DNA of 64,000 bases, taken from the NCBI RefSeq assembly GCF_013085255.1, contig NZ_JABFCX010000002.1:434001-498000 (forward strand). Reading direction: 5' to 3'. A program made the position numbers and the translations under genes. This document shows, in pieces, positions 41,198 through 49,395 of the stretch. This DNA comes from Parvularcula mediterranea. GTDB taxonomy: Bacteria; Pseudomonadota; Alphaproteobacteria; Caulobacterales; Parvularculaceae. The notes under the pieces were generated by a model. The model was not told the DNA's origin, ran no database searches, and worked only from the letters and a program-made list of their open reading frames with translations. How positions within the stretch are numbered: the first letter of the stretch is position 1; each line of letters begins with the position of its first letter.

Positions 41198-41226
41198 AAA
41201 GCCCCGCCCTCACCGGCGGGGCTTTT
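41198..41226 (+). terminator. Rho-independent terminator after acidic lipoprotein gene
   Basis: AAAGCCCCGCC (41198-41208) pairs with GGCGGGGCTTT (41215-41225) around a 6-base loop and runs into TTTTTT. The core repeats the GCCCCGC/GCGGGGC sequence of the terminators at 2712 and 33047. Confidence 0.94.
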
Positions 41227-41287
41227 TTCTGGACGGCCCCCTGTGCCGCTTGGCATGCTCTCCCTCGCGCACCGGGAGGGGAACGCC

Positions 41288-41548
41288 ATGAAAAGCCTGA
41301 TCAGCCTCGTACTCGCCGTCTTCGGCACGGCCATGCTGCTGCATGGATGGATTGGGCCCCTGACCCCTGCCGAGGGCTTTCCGACATTGGAAGTGATCGG
41401 GCTCTATGCCCTGCTGCCGGTGGCCCTGATCGGGATCAGCGTCGCCTTGACGGAGTCGAAGATCCTGAAGTTCCTGCTCAGCTTCCTGCTCATCGGCGCC
41501 GTGGCCCTTCTCGGCTACACGGCGCTGTCGATGACAGTCCTAACGTAG
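41288..41548 (+). CDS. Small hydrophobic membrane protein, unknown
   Basis: An 86-residue product with three predicted membrane segments (about 5-22, 35-53 and 60-82) and almost no soluble part. GGGAGGGGAAC just before the ATG at 41288 supports this start within a longer open frame. I do not recognise a family. Its last nine bases overlap the convergent DUF2799 gene. No operon partner is evident. Confidence 0.7.
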   Translation: MKSLISLVLAVFGTAMLLHGWIGPLTPAEGFPTLEVIGLYALLPVALIGISVALTESKILKFLLSFLLIGAVALLGYTALSMTVLT

Positions 41549-42175
41549 ACCGAACTCGAACTCGATCTGGCGCAGCTCGTCCTCGGCAATGCCGGCCGCG
41601 CGCTCATAATCCACGAGCAGGAAGCGGAGCTGGTATTCGCGGCGCTCGAGGTGATCGAGGCTGGCAAAAGCCTCGTCGAGGTCACGGTTGATCCTCGCAC
41701 GCTGCTCCCGGGACAGGTCCTTCTTCCTCAGCGCATAGCGAAGCCGGTCAATCTCCCGCCTGACAAAGCGTCGGCGCTCGAAGAGATTGTCGAACTCGAA
41801 CCTTGCTTCGTCGAAACGCTGGTCGGCCTGCCGGAACCTGACCGCCGCACGGTGGATGCGGAGTAGATCCGGCTCGAACCCGCAGAGCGCCGCGTCGCCC
41901 TGGCCCTTGAGGCCCGCATTGTAGACGCCCGCCGGGGTGCAGAAGGTCTCAAGCCCCTTCTGGTGCCCGCGCCGCCAGGCCTCGGAGTTCACCGCCAGAT
42001 CATACCGGGCGCATTGCTTCACATAGCTTTGGAATTTGGAGAGCGGAGCACCATTGATCCCGTCCTGCTCCCCGACCAGCTCCCAGTCGGAATACTGGCA
42101 CTCACCTTCGGAGAGAGTCGCGCAGGAGGCTAGGAGGATTGCTCCCAAGACGAGGGGAAATGCAAAGCGAGCCAT
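41540..42175 (-). CDS. DUF2799-type lipoprotein
   Basis: A 211-residue periplasmic lipoprotein with lipobox LLASC (Cys18). The region WELVGEQDGINGAPLSKFQSY followed by RGHQKGLETFCTPAGVYNAGL matches the DUF2799 pattern known from gammaproteobacterial lipoproteins, including its conserved Cys and Gly. The C-terminal 90 residues are a charged, Arg/Glu-rich helix likely to form a coiled coil. Function unknown. It ends nine bases inside the convergent small membrane-protein gene. Confidence 0.82.
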   Translation of the reverse strand: MARFAFPLVLGAILLASCATLSEGECQYSDWELVGEQDGINGAPLSKFQSYVKQCARYDLAVNSEAWRRGHQKGLETFCTPAGVYNAGLKGQGDAALCGFEPDLLRIHRAAVRFRQADQRFDEARFEFDNLFERRRFVRREIDRLRYALRKKDLSREQRARINRDLDEAFASLDHLERREYQLRFLLVDYERAAGIAEDELRQIEFEFGLR

Positions 42176-42235
42176 CGACCGGGCCTCCTGCGCTCCGGGG
42201 TTTGTGACATTTTCTCAAACCCCCTGCAATAAATA

Positions 42236-42898
42236 TTAACCAATGAGCCTGCGATCGCTAATCGACAGAATTCGCGGGAGTTTTTCAGCCAGCGTCACGT
42301 CATGGGTGGCCATGATCATGGCCACACCCTCATCCTGCACCAGAGACAAAAACAGATCGAAAACGCGGGACGACGTCGTCTGGTCGAGGTTTCCGGTCGG
42401 CTCATCCGCTAGGAGGAGCGCAGGTTTGTTGATCAACGCGCGGGCGATAGCGACCCGCTGTTTCTCACCGCCGGAAAGCTGCGCTGGCTGATGGGTCAGC
42501 CGCTCGCCGAGGCCGAGGCGTTCAAGAAGCTCCGTTGCCCTGTTCTTCGCGGCTTTCTCCGTATGCCCCGCAATCAGCATCGGGATCATGACGTTCTTTA
42601 GCGCCGTGAACTCAGGCAGCAGGTGGTGGAACTGGTAGACGAAGCCGATACGCGAGCGCCTGATCGCCGTGCGCTGGCGATCGGAAAGCTTCGAGGTGTT
42701 CTTCCCCTCGATCAGCACCTCGCCGCCGCTCGACCGCTCGAGAAGCCCGGCGATGTGGAGGAGCGAGGACTTGCCCGAGCCCGATGGACCGAGAAGCGCC
42801 GCGGCCTCTCCCCGGCCTAGGGTCAGGTCGAGGCTCTCGAAGATCGTAAGCTCGCCATAGCGCCGGTCGACGCTGCGCAGATCGAGGACATTACTCAT
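42236..42898 (-). CDS. lolD: Lipoprotein-releasing system ATP-binding protein LolD
   Basis: ABC ATPase that powers release of outer-membrane lipoproteins from the inner membrane. Walker A GPSGSGKSS, the Q-loop region IGFVYQFHHLLPEFTALKNV, which carries the Lol-specific FQFHHLL-like motif, signature LSGGEKQRVAIARAL and Walker B LLLADEPTGNLD are all present. It has 220 residues. It follows the permease gene with an 8-base overlap. Confidence 0.93.
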   Translation of the reverse strand: MSNVLDLRSVDRRYGELTIFESLDLTLGRGEAAALLGPSGSGKSSLLHIAGLLERSSGGEVLIEGKNTSKLSDRQRTAIRRSRIGFVYQFHHLLPEFTALKNVMIPMLIAGHTEKAAKNRATELLERLGLGERLTHQPAQLSGGEKQRVAIARALINKPALLLADEPTGNLDQTTSSRVFDLFLSLVQDEGVAMIMATHDVTLAEKLPRILSISDRRLIG

Positions 42899-44189
42899 AG
42901 CGAAGCGCCTCCACCGGATCGAGACGCGAGGCGCGCCATGCGGGGTACGCGGAGAAGATCAGCGACATGGCCAGGGTAAAGACGAGCACCGTCGCCACCT
43001 CCCCGGGCTCGAAGATCGCCGGGACCTTGTCGAGATAGTACACCTCCGGCGGGAAGAGGCAGGTATCGAACTCCCGGCACAGGAACTTCTCGATCGGCGC
43101 GAGATAGATCGAAATGGCCGAGCCGAGGATCACGCCCATGAACGCGCCAGTCACGCCGATCAGTGCACCGACCATCAGGAAGATCCGCATCACCCCGCCG
43201 CTGGTCGCACCCACCGTCCTCAGGACCGCGATGTCGCCCGTCTTGTCCTTCACCAGCATCACGAGCCCGGAGAAGATGAGGAGCGTCGCGATGCCGATGA
43301 TCATCGAGAGGATGATCCGCATCAGCCCGCGCTCGACCTCCAGCGCATTGAAGAAGCTGCGGAAACGGTTGCGCCAGTCAAAGACAAAGACCTGCTGGCC
43401 TGCCGCTGCCTCGATCTGGGGAAGGTAAGTGTCGATCTCGAGGGGCCGCTCGACGCGCATCTCTACCTCGGTGATCTGGCCCCGTTTGCCGGAAAAGATC
43501 TGCGCCTCCGAAAGCGGCATGTAAACGAGGAGGTTGTCGTACTCGTAGTTGCCGATCTGGAAGATCGCATCCACGCGATAGGCCTTCTGGGATGTCGGCA
43601 ACGTTCCGAACGGCGTCGCGCGGGACCGCGCGGTGATCAGCGTCACGGCCTCACCAGCGGAGACGCCAAGCTTCGCCGCCACCCCGCTCGCAAGCGCAAT
43701 GCCGACACCTGTGCCCTCTTCGCTTTCTCCGTACCCGTCAAATGTGCCCTGACGGAGCGCATCGATGCCGGAGACCTCTTCGATCTTGAGAAGGTCCTCT
43801 CGCGCCATGCCCTGAATGTAGACAGGCGCCTGACCGCCTCCATTGCTCACAGAGAACGCCTCGACCTTGAGGACCGGCACCGCGAACTCCACCCCGTCGA
43901 CGCCTTCGAGGTTGGCGAGATAATCGTCACTGTCGGGCAAGGTCCCGCCTGCAGGCTGAATGAAGACGTGGCCGTTCACGCCGAGGAGCTGGTCGAGCAG
44001 CGTCACCCGGAAGCCCTGCATGACGCTCATCACGACGATCAGTGTAGCGACCGACAACATGATGCCGAAAAAGGCGATAAGGGTGATGAGGCTGACCCCC
44101 GCCCCCTTCCGCGTCGCTCTCAGATACCGGAGCGCCAGCATGCGCTCGAAAAGACCGAAAGGCTTCGGCCGGGCTTGCGTGTCGGACAT
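42891..44189 (-). CDS. lolC: Lipoprotein-releasing ABC permease LolC/LolE family
   Basis: Inner-membrane permease partner of LolD. It has the N-terminal cytosolic motif FERMLALRYLRATRKGAGVSLITLIAFFGI followed by TM1, a large periplasmic domain (about 50-270) and three C-terminal TM segments of the FtsX type, ending AYPAWRASRLDPVEALRYE. The start at 44189 (MSDTQARPKPFG) gives 432 residues. The same frame is open for another 352 codons upstream, but those lie antisense to the DUF2306 gene and are spurious. Only one permease gene is present, so a homodimeric LolF-like complex is possible. Confidence 0.92.
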   Translation of the reverse strand: MSDTQARPKPFGLFERMLALRYLRATRKGAGVSLITLIAFFGIMLSVATLIVVMSVMQGFRVTLLDQLLGVNGHVFIQPAGGTLPDSDDYLANLEGVDGVEFAVPVLKVEAFSVSNGGGQAPVYIQGMAREDLLKIEEVSGIDALRQGTFDGYGESEEGTGVGIALASGVAAKLGVSAGEAVTLITARSRATPFGTLPTSQKAYRVDAIFQIGNYEYDNLLVYMPLSEAQIFSGKRGQITEVEMRVERPLEIDTYLPQIEAAAGQQVFVFDWRNRFRSFFNALEVERGLMRIILSMIIGIATLLIFSGLVMLVKDKTGDIAVLRTVGATSGGVMRIFLMVGALIGVTGAFMGVILGSAISIYLAPIEKFLCREFDTCLFPPEVYYLDKVPAIFEPGEVATVLVFTLAMSLIFSAYPAWRASRLDPVEALRYE

Positions 44190-44231
44190 GGACGGACCTT
44201 CTGAACTCCCCGGGGTTTGGCAAGTTCCGGC

Positions 44232-44249
44232 CCGTTGGACAAGCAACGG
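44232..44249 (-). terminator. Hairpin downstream of the DUF2306 gene
   Basis: CCGTTG (44232-44237) pairs with CAACGG (44244-44249) around a 6-base loop, 24 bases after the DUF2306 stop on the minus strand and upstream of lolC. It is short and lacks a U-run, so terminator function is uncertain. Confidence 0.3.
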
Positions 44250-44272
44250 CTTGGACAGGTTGGTTCCCTCGC

Positions 44273-45058
44273 TTAGCCGAGAACCGGGAACCACATGCCG
44301 AAGGTCGCGAGCAGCACGCCAACCACCATTGCCGCGGCGGCAATCCACAGGAAGACTGCCATCGCTCCCCGGCTGAGAACGCCGCCGCCATCCCTCACCC
44401 GCCAGTATGTCTCGTAGATCACCAGCGGCAGGAACTGGATCAAGGACATGGCGTCGATGAAAGGCCCCGTCCCGTCGCTTGTGTTGATGCCGACGCCGCC
44501 GGTCGTGACGAACCAGACCATGATGATGACCCTGAAGAACCAGACGGCACTCGCGGCAAGGAACAGCCGCGTCGCCCATCTCATGTGGGTCGCGAAGTCT
44601 CTCGCCATGGCGTTCTTGACGGCAAGGACAGCGAACCACGCAATGAAGACCGCCTGCAGGATGAAACCGGACTTGAGGAAGATGCTGCCGATATCCCTGA
44701 CCACCAGCATGTAGGCGCCGGAGACGATCGCCACGGTGACAGCGAAGATGAAGAGCCTGCCGTTCCAACGGTGAAAGCCCGGAGCCCTCGCCCTGACCGA
44801 TGGCACGAGCTGCAAAGGGCCCAGCAGGTGGATAGCGATGGCCAGGAAGACATGCGCCGCCACCGCGCTGTTTCCGAGGGTCTCCCCCGGCTGGTAGGCA
44901 TTGGAGATGTGCCCGTTCCAGGCCGCGAAGTCTCCGAACAGCGCAGGCCAAAGATAGGCATACAGAATATAGGCGGTGAAAGCCCACTGCCCGACCAGCA
45001 CCGGTGCATACCAAGCCTTCGCCGCGAGCTGCAGCGCACCCTGACCTCGTCCGTTCAT
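44273..45058 (-). CDS. DUF2306 family membrane protein
   Basis: A 261-residue protein with about seven hydrophobic segments. Conserved-looking His and Arg residues at membrane edges (AIHLLGPLQLVPSVRARAPGFHRWNGRLF and DFATHMRWATRLFLAASAVWFFR in pieces) fit the DUF2306 pattern of predicted membrane proteins with ligand- or haem-like His sites. Function unknown. It diverges from the GNAT gene. Confidence 0.82.
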   Translation of the reverse strand: MNGRGQGALQLAAKAWYAPVLVGQWAFTAYILYAYLWPALFGDFAAWNGHISNAYQPGETLGNSAVAAHVFLAIAIHLLGPLQLVPSVRARAPGFHRWNGRLFIFAVTVAIVSGAYMLVVRDIGSIFLKSGFILQAVFIAWFAVLAVKNAMARDFATHMRWATRLFLAASAVWFFRVIIMVWFVTTGGVGINTSDGTGPFIDAMSLIQFLPLVIYETYWRVRDGGGVLSRGAMAVFLWIAAAAMVVGVLLATFGMWFPVLG

Positions 45059-45096
45059 CGGATCGATCTTTCGTTCTGCCCAGTCTCAACGTATAT

Positions 45097-45113
45097 CGTT
45101 TATCAATAAATCG
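45097..45113. promoter_or_regulatory. AT-rich imperfect dyad in the DUF2306/GNAT divergent promoter region
   Basis: CGTTTAT-CA-ATAAATCG is an imperfect inverted repeat in the most AT-rich part of the 123-base gap, about 40 bases upstream of the DUF2306 start. It may be an operator or a promoter element of one of the two divergent genes. Confidence 0.35.
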
Positions 45114-45181
45114 CAACAGGGCTTGCGGTCTGGTCTCTCCTGCGTGAGACGGAGCGAGACTAGCAGAGGAGAGCCCGAGCG

Positions 45182-45847
45182 ATGTCAGAGACTTGGAGCC
45201 CTCGCAGAACCGGTTGCCCGGGCCATGACGTCCTCGACGGGTCATCGGTCACCCTGACGCCGGTAGCTCAGGATGGGGTGAGTGAAGCCCTCGCCCGAGC
45301 CATGCTTCGGGAGAGCGCTGAGCTCTGGCGCTGGATGGGCATTGGTCCGTTTGCGGATGAGGAGACGTTCCTCGCGATGCTGGCTGAACAGGCGGAGGCT
45401 GGCCTCAACCTTATGGCGATCTCGAAGCCCGGAGGCCCTCCCCTCGGCATGGCCGCCTTCATGCGGATGAAGCCCCAGTTCGGCTGCGCCGAGATAGGCT
45501 CGGTGACCTATGGCCAAGACCTCCAACGGACCAAGGCCGGGACCGAAGCAATCTTCCTTATGCTGAAACATATCTTCGAGGACTATGGCTGGCGGCGCGC
45601 GGAGTGGATCTGCAACGACCAGAACAAGCCATCCGCCCGCGCCGGCGAGCGCTACGGCTTCACCTATGAAGGCACCTTCCGCAACCACCGCTGGGTCAAG
45701 GGTGCCAACCGGGACACGGCCTGGTTCTCAATGATCGACACCGAATGGCCGGAGCGGAAAGCTACCTTCGAGGCTTGGCTCGACGACGCCAATTTTTTTG
45801 CAGATGGCAAACAGCTGAAATCGCTGACTGATCTCCGCCACCGCTGA
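45182..45847 (+). CDS. GNAT family N-acetyltransferase (RimJ/RimL-like)
   Basis: A 221-residue acetyltransferase of the type with an ARGERYGFTYEGTFRNHRWVKG C-terminal signature in pieces, as in ribosomal-protein-serine acetyltransferase relatives. LTPVAQD opens the fold, and GTEAIFLMLKHIFEDYGWRRAEW covers the acetyl-CoA-binding region. The substrate is unknown: family members acetylate protein N-termini, amino acids or drugs. It lies upstream of the Acg-type gene, with a 73-base gap holding a palindrome. Confidence 0.88.
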   Translation: MSETWSPRRTGCPGHDVLDGSSVTLTPVAQDGVSEALARAMLRESAELWRWMGIGPFADEETFLAMLAEQAEAGLNLMAISKPGGPPLGMAAFMRMKPQFGCAEIGSVTYGQDLQRTKAGTEAIFLMLKHIFEDYGWRRAEWICNDQNKPSARAGERYGFTYEGTFRNHRWVKGANRDTAWFSMIDTEWPERKATFEAWLDDANFFADGKQLKSLTDLRHR

Positions 45848-45891
45848 GCAAGGACAGTCCCAGGCCTTGCGCGCCTCCTATTCGATAATAT

Positions 45892-45911
45892 CGTTCGTTA
45901 GGAAACGAACG
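45892..45911. promoter_or_regulatory. Perfect 20-base palindrome, operator candidate for the MarR regulator
   Basis: CGTTCGTT-AGGA-AACGAACG is a perfect 8-bp dyad with a 4-base spacer, ending nine bases before the Acg-type gene start. Its size and place suit a MarR-family dimer, and the MarR gene is the second gene of the same unit, so autoregulation is likely. It overlaps the region where the ribosome would bind, so repression at the RNA level by a hairpin is also conceivable. Confidence 0.7.
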
Positions 45912-45920
45912 GATAATGAG

Positions 45921-47075
45921 ATGAACAGGCGACATTTACTGAAGACCGGCACGGCGGCAGCGATCATCCTTTCGACGTCAGTGCCGCAGGGCGCCCGGGC
46001 GATCGACGCGCCGCCCAAAGGTCCGCGTGCAGCATGGCAGCGAGCAGGCAGCAGCTTCGGCGATCCGCGGCTGGACGCCCTCGCCTTTGGCATTCTAGCG
46101 CCCAACCCGCACAATAAGCAGCCCTGGCTCGTGGAGCTTTCAGGCGAGAGCGACATCCTCGTCCGCTGCCAGCTCGACCGGCGTTTGCCGATGACGGACC
46201 CGCCGGACCGTCAGATCACCATCGGCCTCGGCGCGTTCGTCGAGCTGACGAAGATGGCGGCGAACGCGCAAGGATACTCCGCGGAAGTCACGCCATTCCC
46301 TCAAGGCACGCCAACGGACAGGCTCGATGACAGGCCGGTCGCCCGCATCCGCCTTAGCTCTGGCCCGGCCGAAGCCGACCCCCTCTTCGCACAGGTCCTT
46401 GAACGGCGGACCAACCGCGAGACCTACGAAGAGCGAATGCTTGACCCCAGCGCCGTGGAGGCCATTGTCGCGGCAGGAAGAACCGAAGGTCCGCACGCCT
46501 CGGATCCCGGATCCGTTCTGCAGGCGGACGATATAGAAGCCATCCGGCAAATCGCGACAGAGGCCTGGGCAATTGAGCATGGCACGGATCGGACATGGAA
46601 GGAGAGTGTCGACGTCACGCGCGTCGGCAAGCGGGAGGTCGCTCAGAACCCTGACGGTATCGCTGTGGAAGGATTCCCGATGGGCCTCCTGCGCGCCATC
46701 GGCATCATGTCCGAGGAAAACCTGATGAAGGAAGGCAGCATGGCCCGGCGTTCGTCGCTCGACTTCTATCAGAAGAGCATCGATACCGCTCGAGGCTTCC
46801 TGACCCTGACGGCTGCTGAGAATACGCGCGAGGGCCAGCTGACGACTGGCGCCCAGTGGCTCCGTATGCAGATGAAGGCCACGGAGCTCGGTGTTGCCTT
46901 CCACCCGCTGAGCCAGGCTTTGCAGGAGTTCAAGGAGATGGAGGGGCCCTATCGCGCCATCCATGAGAAGCTTCGCCCAACCGGCGTCGTTCACATGCTG
47001 GCGCGGATAGGCTACGCTGACAGGCCCGGGCCCTCCCCGCGCTGGCCGCTCGAATCAAGGATCACTGACGCCTGA
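45921..47075 (+). CDS. Acg family FMN-binding nitroreductase-like protein, Tat-exported
   Basis: The 384-residue product begins MNRRHLLKTGTAAAIILS, a twin-arginine signal, and then shows the nitroreductase-fold pattern ILAPNPHNKQPWLVEL for FMN binding and the late MQMKATELGVAFHPLSQALQ stretch typical of the Acg group named after mycobacterial Acg. Acg proteins can sequester FMN rather than catalyse reduction. Export with bound flavin by Tat fits the signal. The ATG at 45921 is chosen over one at 45867, which would place 18 residues before the Tat motif and run through the palindrome. The stop overlaps the MarR start. Confidence 0.85.
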   Translation: MNRRHLLKTGTAAAIILSTSVPQGARAIDAPPKGPRAAWQRAGSSFGDPRLDALAFGILAPNPHNKQPWLVELSGESDILVRCQLDRRLPMTDPPDRQITIGLGAFVELTKMAANAQGYSAEVTPFPQGTPTDRLDDRPVARIRLSSGPAEADPLFAQVLERRTNRETYEERMLDPSAVEAIVAAGRTEGPHASDPGSVLQADDIEAIRQIATEAWAIEHGTDRTWKESVDVTRVGKREVAQNPDGIAVEGFPMGLLRAIGIMSEENLMKEGSMARRSSLDFYQKSIDTARGFLTLTAAENTREGQLTTGAQWLRMQMKATELGVAFHPLSQALQEFKEMEGPYRAIHEKLRPTGVVHMLARIGYADRPGPSPRWPLESRITDA

Positions 47076-47530
47076 TGAATGATGACGAAGCGATCGTCGC
47101 GGCACTGACGGAAATCGGCATCATTCAGCAGCTGGTCGATACCGAGATGCGCCTCGCGCTCGCCCCCGCCCTCTCGGTCAGTGAGTTCGGCGTCCTCAGT
47201 CACTTCATCCGAAGGCCCGATCCGGTGGAGCCGGGACGCCTTGCCCGCGCGTTCCAGCAGGCAAAATCCTCCATGACCGCGACCCTCGCCAAGCTCGAAC
47301 GCAAGGGCTTGGTCAAGATCGATCCGGACCCTGAAGATGGCCGAAAGAAGCTGGCTTCGCTAACCGATGAGGGGAGAAAAGCGTGGATGGAAGGCGTCGC
47401 TTCGACGACGCCTCTCAGGGAGAAATTGAAGGCCGGGTTCGGCGCGGATCAGCTCCGCACCATCCTCCCGGCCCTGTCGTCGCTCCGGGCCTGGCTTGAT
47501 GAGGCCCGAAACGAGAGGGACGGCTTCTAG
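47075..47530 (+). CDS. MarR family transcriptional regulator
   Basis: A 151-residue winged-helix dimeric regulator. LALAPALSVSEFGVLSHFIRR leads into the DNA-binding helix FQQAKSSMTATLAKLERKGL and the wing DPEDGRKKLASLTDEGR. It is translationally coupled (TGATG) to the Acg-type gene and probably controls that unit through the palindrome at 45892-45911. The ligand is unknown. The last four bases overlap the convergent acyl-CoA dehydrogenase. Confidence 0.92.
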   Translation: MNDDEAIVAALTEIGIIQQLVDTEMRLALAPALSVSEFGVLSHFIRRPDPVEPGRLARAFQQAKSSMTATLAKLERKGLVKIDPDPEDGRKKLASLTDEGRKAWMEGVASTTPLREKLKAGFGADQLRTILPALSSLRAWLDEARNERDGF

Positions 47531-49326
47531 GCCGAAAGAAGCGTCGGCTCGAGCGGCTCGACGGTCTCTGCGCCTGCACGAACGGCAGGGGCGAAGCCCT
47601 GCGCACGCGGCAGGAGATTGTCGCAGTAGAAGCTGGCAATGTGCATCCGGCTGTCGTGATAGTCAGCCTGCGAAGCATCAGCCGCCTTGGCGCCGTGCGA
47701 AGCGATGGCGGCCTTCAGGAGGTAATGACCGCCAGCGACATAGCCGAACTGCTCAAGGAACGGCGTACCGCCTGCAAGGCCAGCTTCGGGCTTGGTCTGC
47801 ATCGCGGTGACCATCCATGCCGTGTTCTCGCGAAGACTTTCCGCTTCGAGCTTCATCCGCTCACCGGCCCGCGCGAGGTCTGCGTCACCCGTTGCGATCG
47901 CGGCATCGGCGTTCTCGATCATCTCCTCGATGAGGTCATAGGCAAGCTTACCCTCGCCCATGCCGAGCTTACGGCCGATCAGGTCGATGCCCTGTATACC
48001 GTTGGTGCCCTCATAGATCGTGCAGATCCTCACATCACGGAAGAATTGCGCAGCGCCCGTCTCCTCGACAAAGCCCATGCCGCCGTGGATCTGAATGCCG
48101 ATGTTCGTCGTCTCCAGCGCACGGTCGGAGGAGAAGGCCTTTGACAGCGGCGTCAGCAGCTCTTCGCGCTCCTTCGCCTTTGCCGCGATCTCGGGATCAG
48201 GCGAGCGGCGAGCGACGTCATAGGCGACCATGTTCGCAAGGCAGATCGCCTTGGACGCATCGGTCAGCGCTTTCATCGTGTACAGATTACGGCGCACGTC
48301 CGGATGGTTCCAGATTGCCGTGGCGGGGCCAGACTTCACGCCGAACTCGCGGCCCTGCGGGCGGTCCTGAGCATATTCGAGGGACTTCTGGAAAGCAGCT
48401 TCGCCTACCGATGCGGCCTGCATGCCGACGTCGATCCGGGCTGCGTTCATCATGACGAACATGTTGCGCAGGCCCTCATTCTCCTTGCCGACGAGGGTGC
48501 CGATGCATTCGTCATTATCGCCGTAAGCCATGACGCAGGTTGGCGAGCCGTGCTGGCCGAGCTTCTCTTCGATCGAGACGATCTTGACGTCGTTCTGCTG
48601 GCCGATATTGCCTTCGCTATCCACACGGAACTTCGGCACAAGGAACATCGAGATGCCGCGGGTACCTTCTGGCGCATCGGGCAGGCGCGCGAGGACGAGG
48701 TGGACGATGTTGTCCGACATGTCATGGTCGCCGTAGGAGATCCAGATCTTCTGGCCCTTGATATTGTAGGTACCATCGCCGTTCGGGGTGGCTTTGGTTT
48801 TGATGGTGGCAAGGTCCGAGCCTGCCTGCGGTTCGCTGAGGTTCATCGTGCCCGACCATTCAGCGGTCACGAGCTTCTCGAGGTAGAGCCGCTTCTGCTC
48901 ATCATCACCGAAGGCGAGGAGCGCTTTAACGGCAGCGGTCGTCAGCATCGTGCCCATGGCAAAGCTGATGCAGGCACCCTGCATCGCGTCGACCACCGAG
49001 AGAGCGACGGAGTTCGGCATGTTCTGCCCGCCCCACTCCTCAGGGAACGCAACCGAGTTCCAGCCAGCTTCGACATACTGCGCGTAGGCTTCCTTGAACC
49101 CGGGGGTCGTGAAGACCTTTCCGTTCTCAAGGCGTGCACCCTGCTGGTCCGAGGTCCAGTTCAGCGGCGCGAGGATATCATTCGCGAACTTGCCGGCTTC
49201 TTCGAGGATCGCGCCGACAAAATCGTCGCTGAGGTCCTCAAAGGCACCGGTTTCGCGGACAGCATCGAAATCAGCGGCGTGGTTCAGCAGGTAATGCACG
49301 TCGCGGACGGGGAATTGGTAGGCCAT
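47527..49326 (-). CDS. Acyl-CoA dehydrogenase, DmdC-like long form
   Basis: FAD flavoprotein that introduces a C2-C3 double bond into an acyl-CoA. The start at 49326 gives 599 residues. The N-terminal helical cap (YLLNHAADFDAVRE) precedes the FAD motifs SGTMNLSEPQAGSDLATIKT and KIWISYGDHD, the catalytic-Glu region ICTIYEGTNGIQ, and a C-terminal ACAD domain of about 120 residues. This layout is shared with 3-methylmercaptopropionyl-CoA dehydrogenase (DmdC) and other long acyl-CoA dehydrogenases. The actual substrate cannot be inferred because no related pathway genes adjoin. The upstream 246 codons of open frame are antisense to the Sua5 gene and not coding. Confidence 0.92.
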   Translation of the reverse strand: MAYQFPVRDVHYLLNHAADFDAVRETGAFEDLSDDFVGAILEEAGKFANDILAPLNWTSDQQGARLENGKVFTTPGFKEAYAQYVEAGWNSVAFPEEWGGQNMPNSVALSVVDAMQGACISFAMGTMLTTAAVKALLAFGDDEQKRLYLEKLVTAEWSGTMNLSEPQAGSDLATIKTKATPNGDGTYNIKGQKIWISYGDHDMSDNIVHLVLARLPDAPEGTRGISMFLVPKFRVDSEGNIGQQNDVKIVSIEEKLGQHGSPTCVMAYGDNDECIGTLVGKENEGLRNMFVMMNAARIDVGMQAASVGEAAFQKSLEYAQDRPQGREFGVKSGPATAIWNHPDVRRNLYTMKALTDASKAICLANMVAYDVARRSPDPEIAAKAKEREELLTPLSKAFSSDRALETTNIGIQIHGGMGFVEETGAAQFFRDVRICTIYEGTNGIQGIDLIGRKLGMGEGKLAYDLIEEMIENADAAIATGDADLARAGERMKLEAESLRENTAWMVTAMQTKPEAGLAGGTPFLEQFGYVAGGHYLLKAAIASHGAKAADASQADYHDSRMHIASFYCDNLLPRAQGFAPAVRAGAETVEPLEPTLLSA

Positions 49327-49395
49327 AGCGGTCGTCTCCCTTGCGAGTTTTCGCTCTTTGTGCGCCTTCTGCGCGAGACTGAGCAGGAAAGCAAA

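Noticed and set aside
44190-45245. Upstream extension of the lolC/E frame to 784 residues
   Set aside because: It lies over the DUF2306 gene on the same strand in another frame and into the GNAT gene. The LolC/E N-terminus is recognisable at 44189.
48304-49395. Long plus-strand frame upstream of the Sua5-type gene
   Set aside because: It is antisense to the acyl-CoA dehydrogenase and shows no domain. A GTG at 49396 with an AGGAAA site gives the real start.
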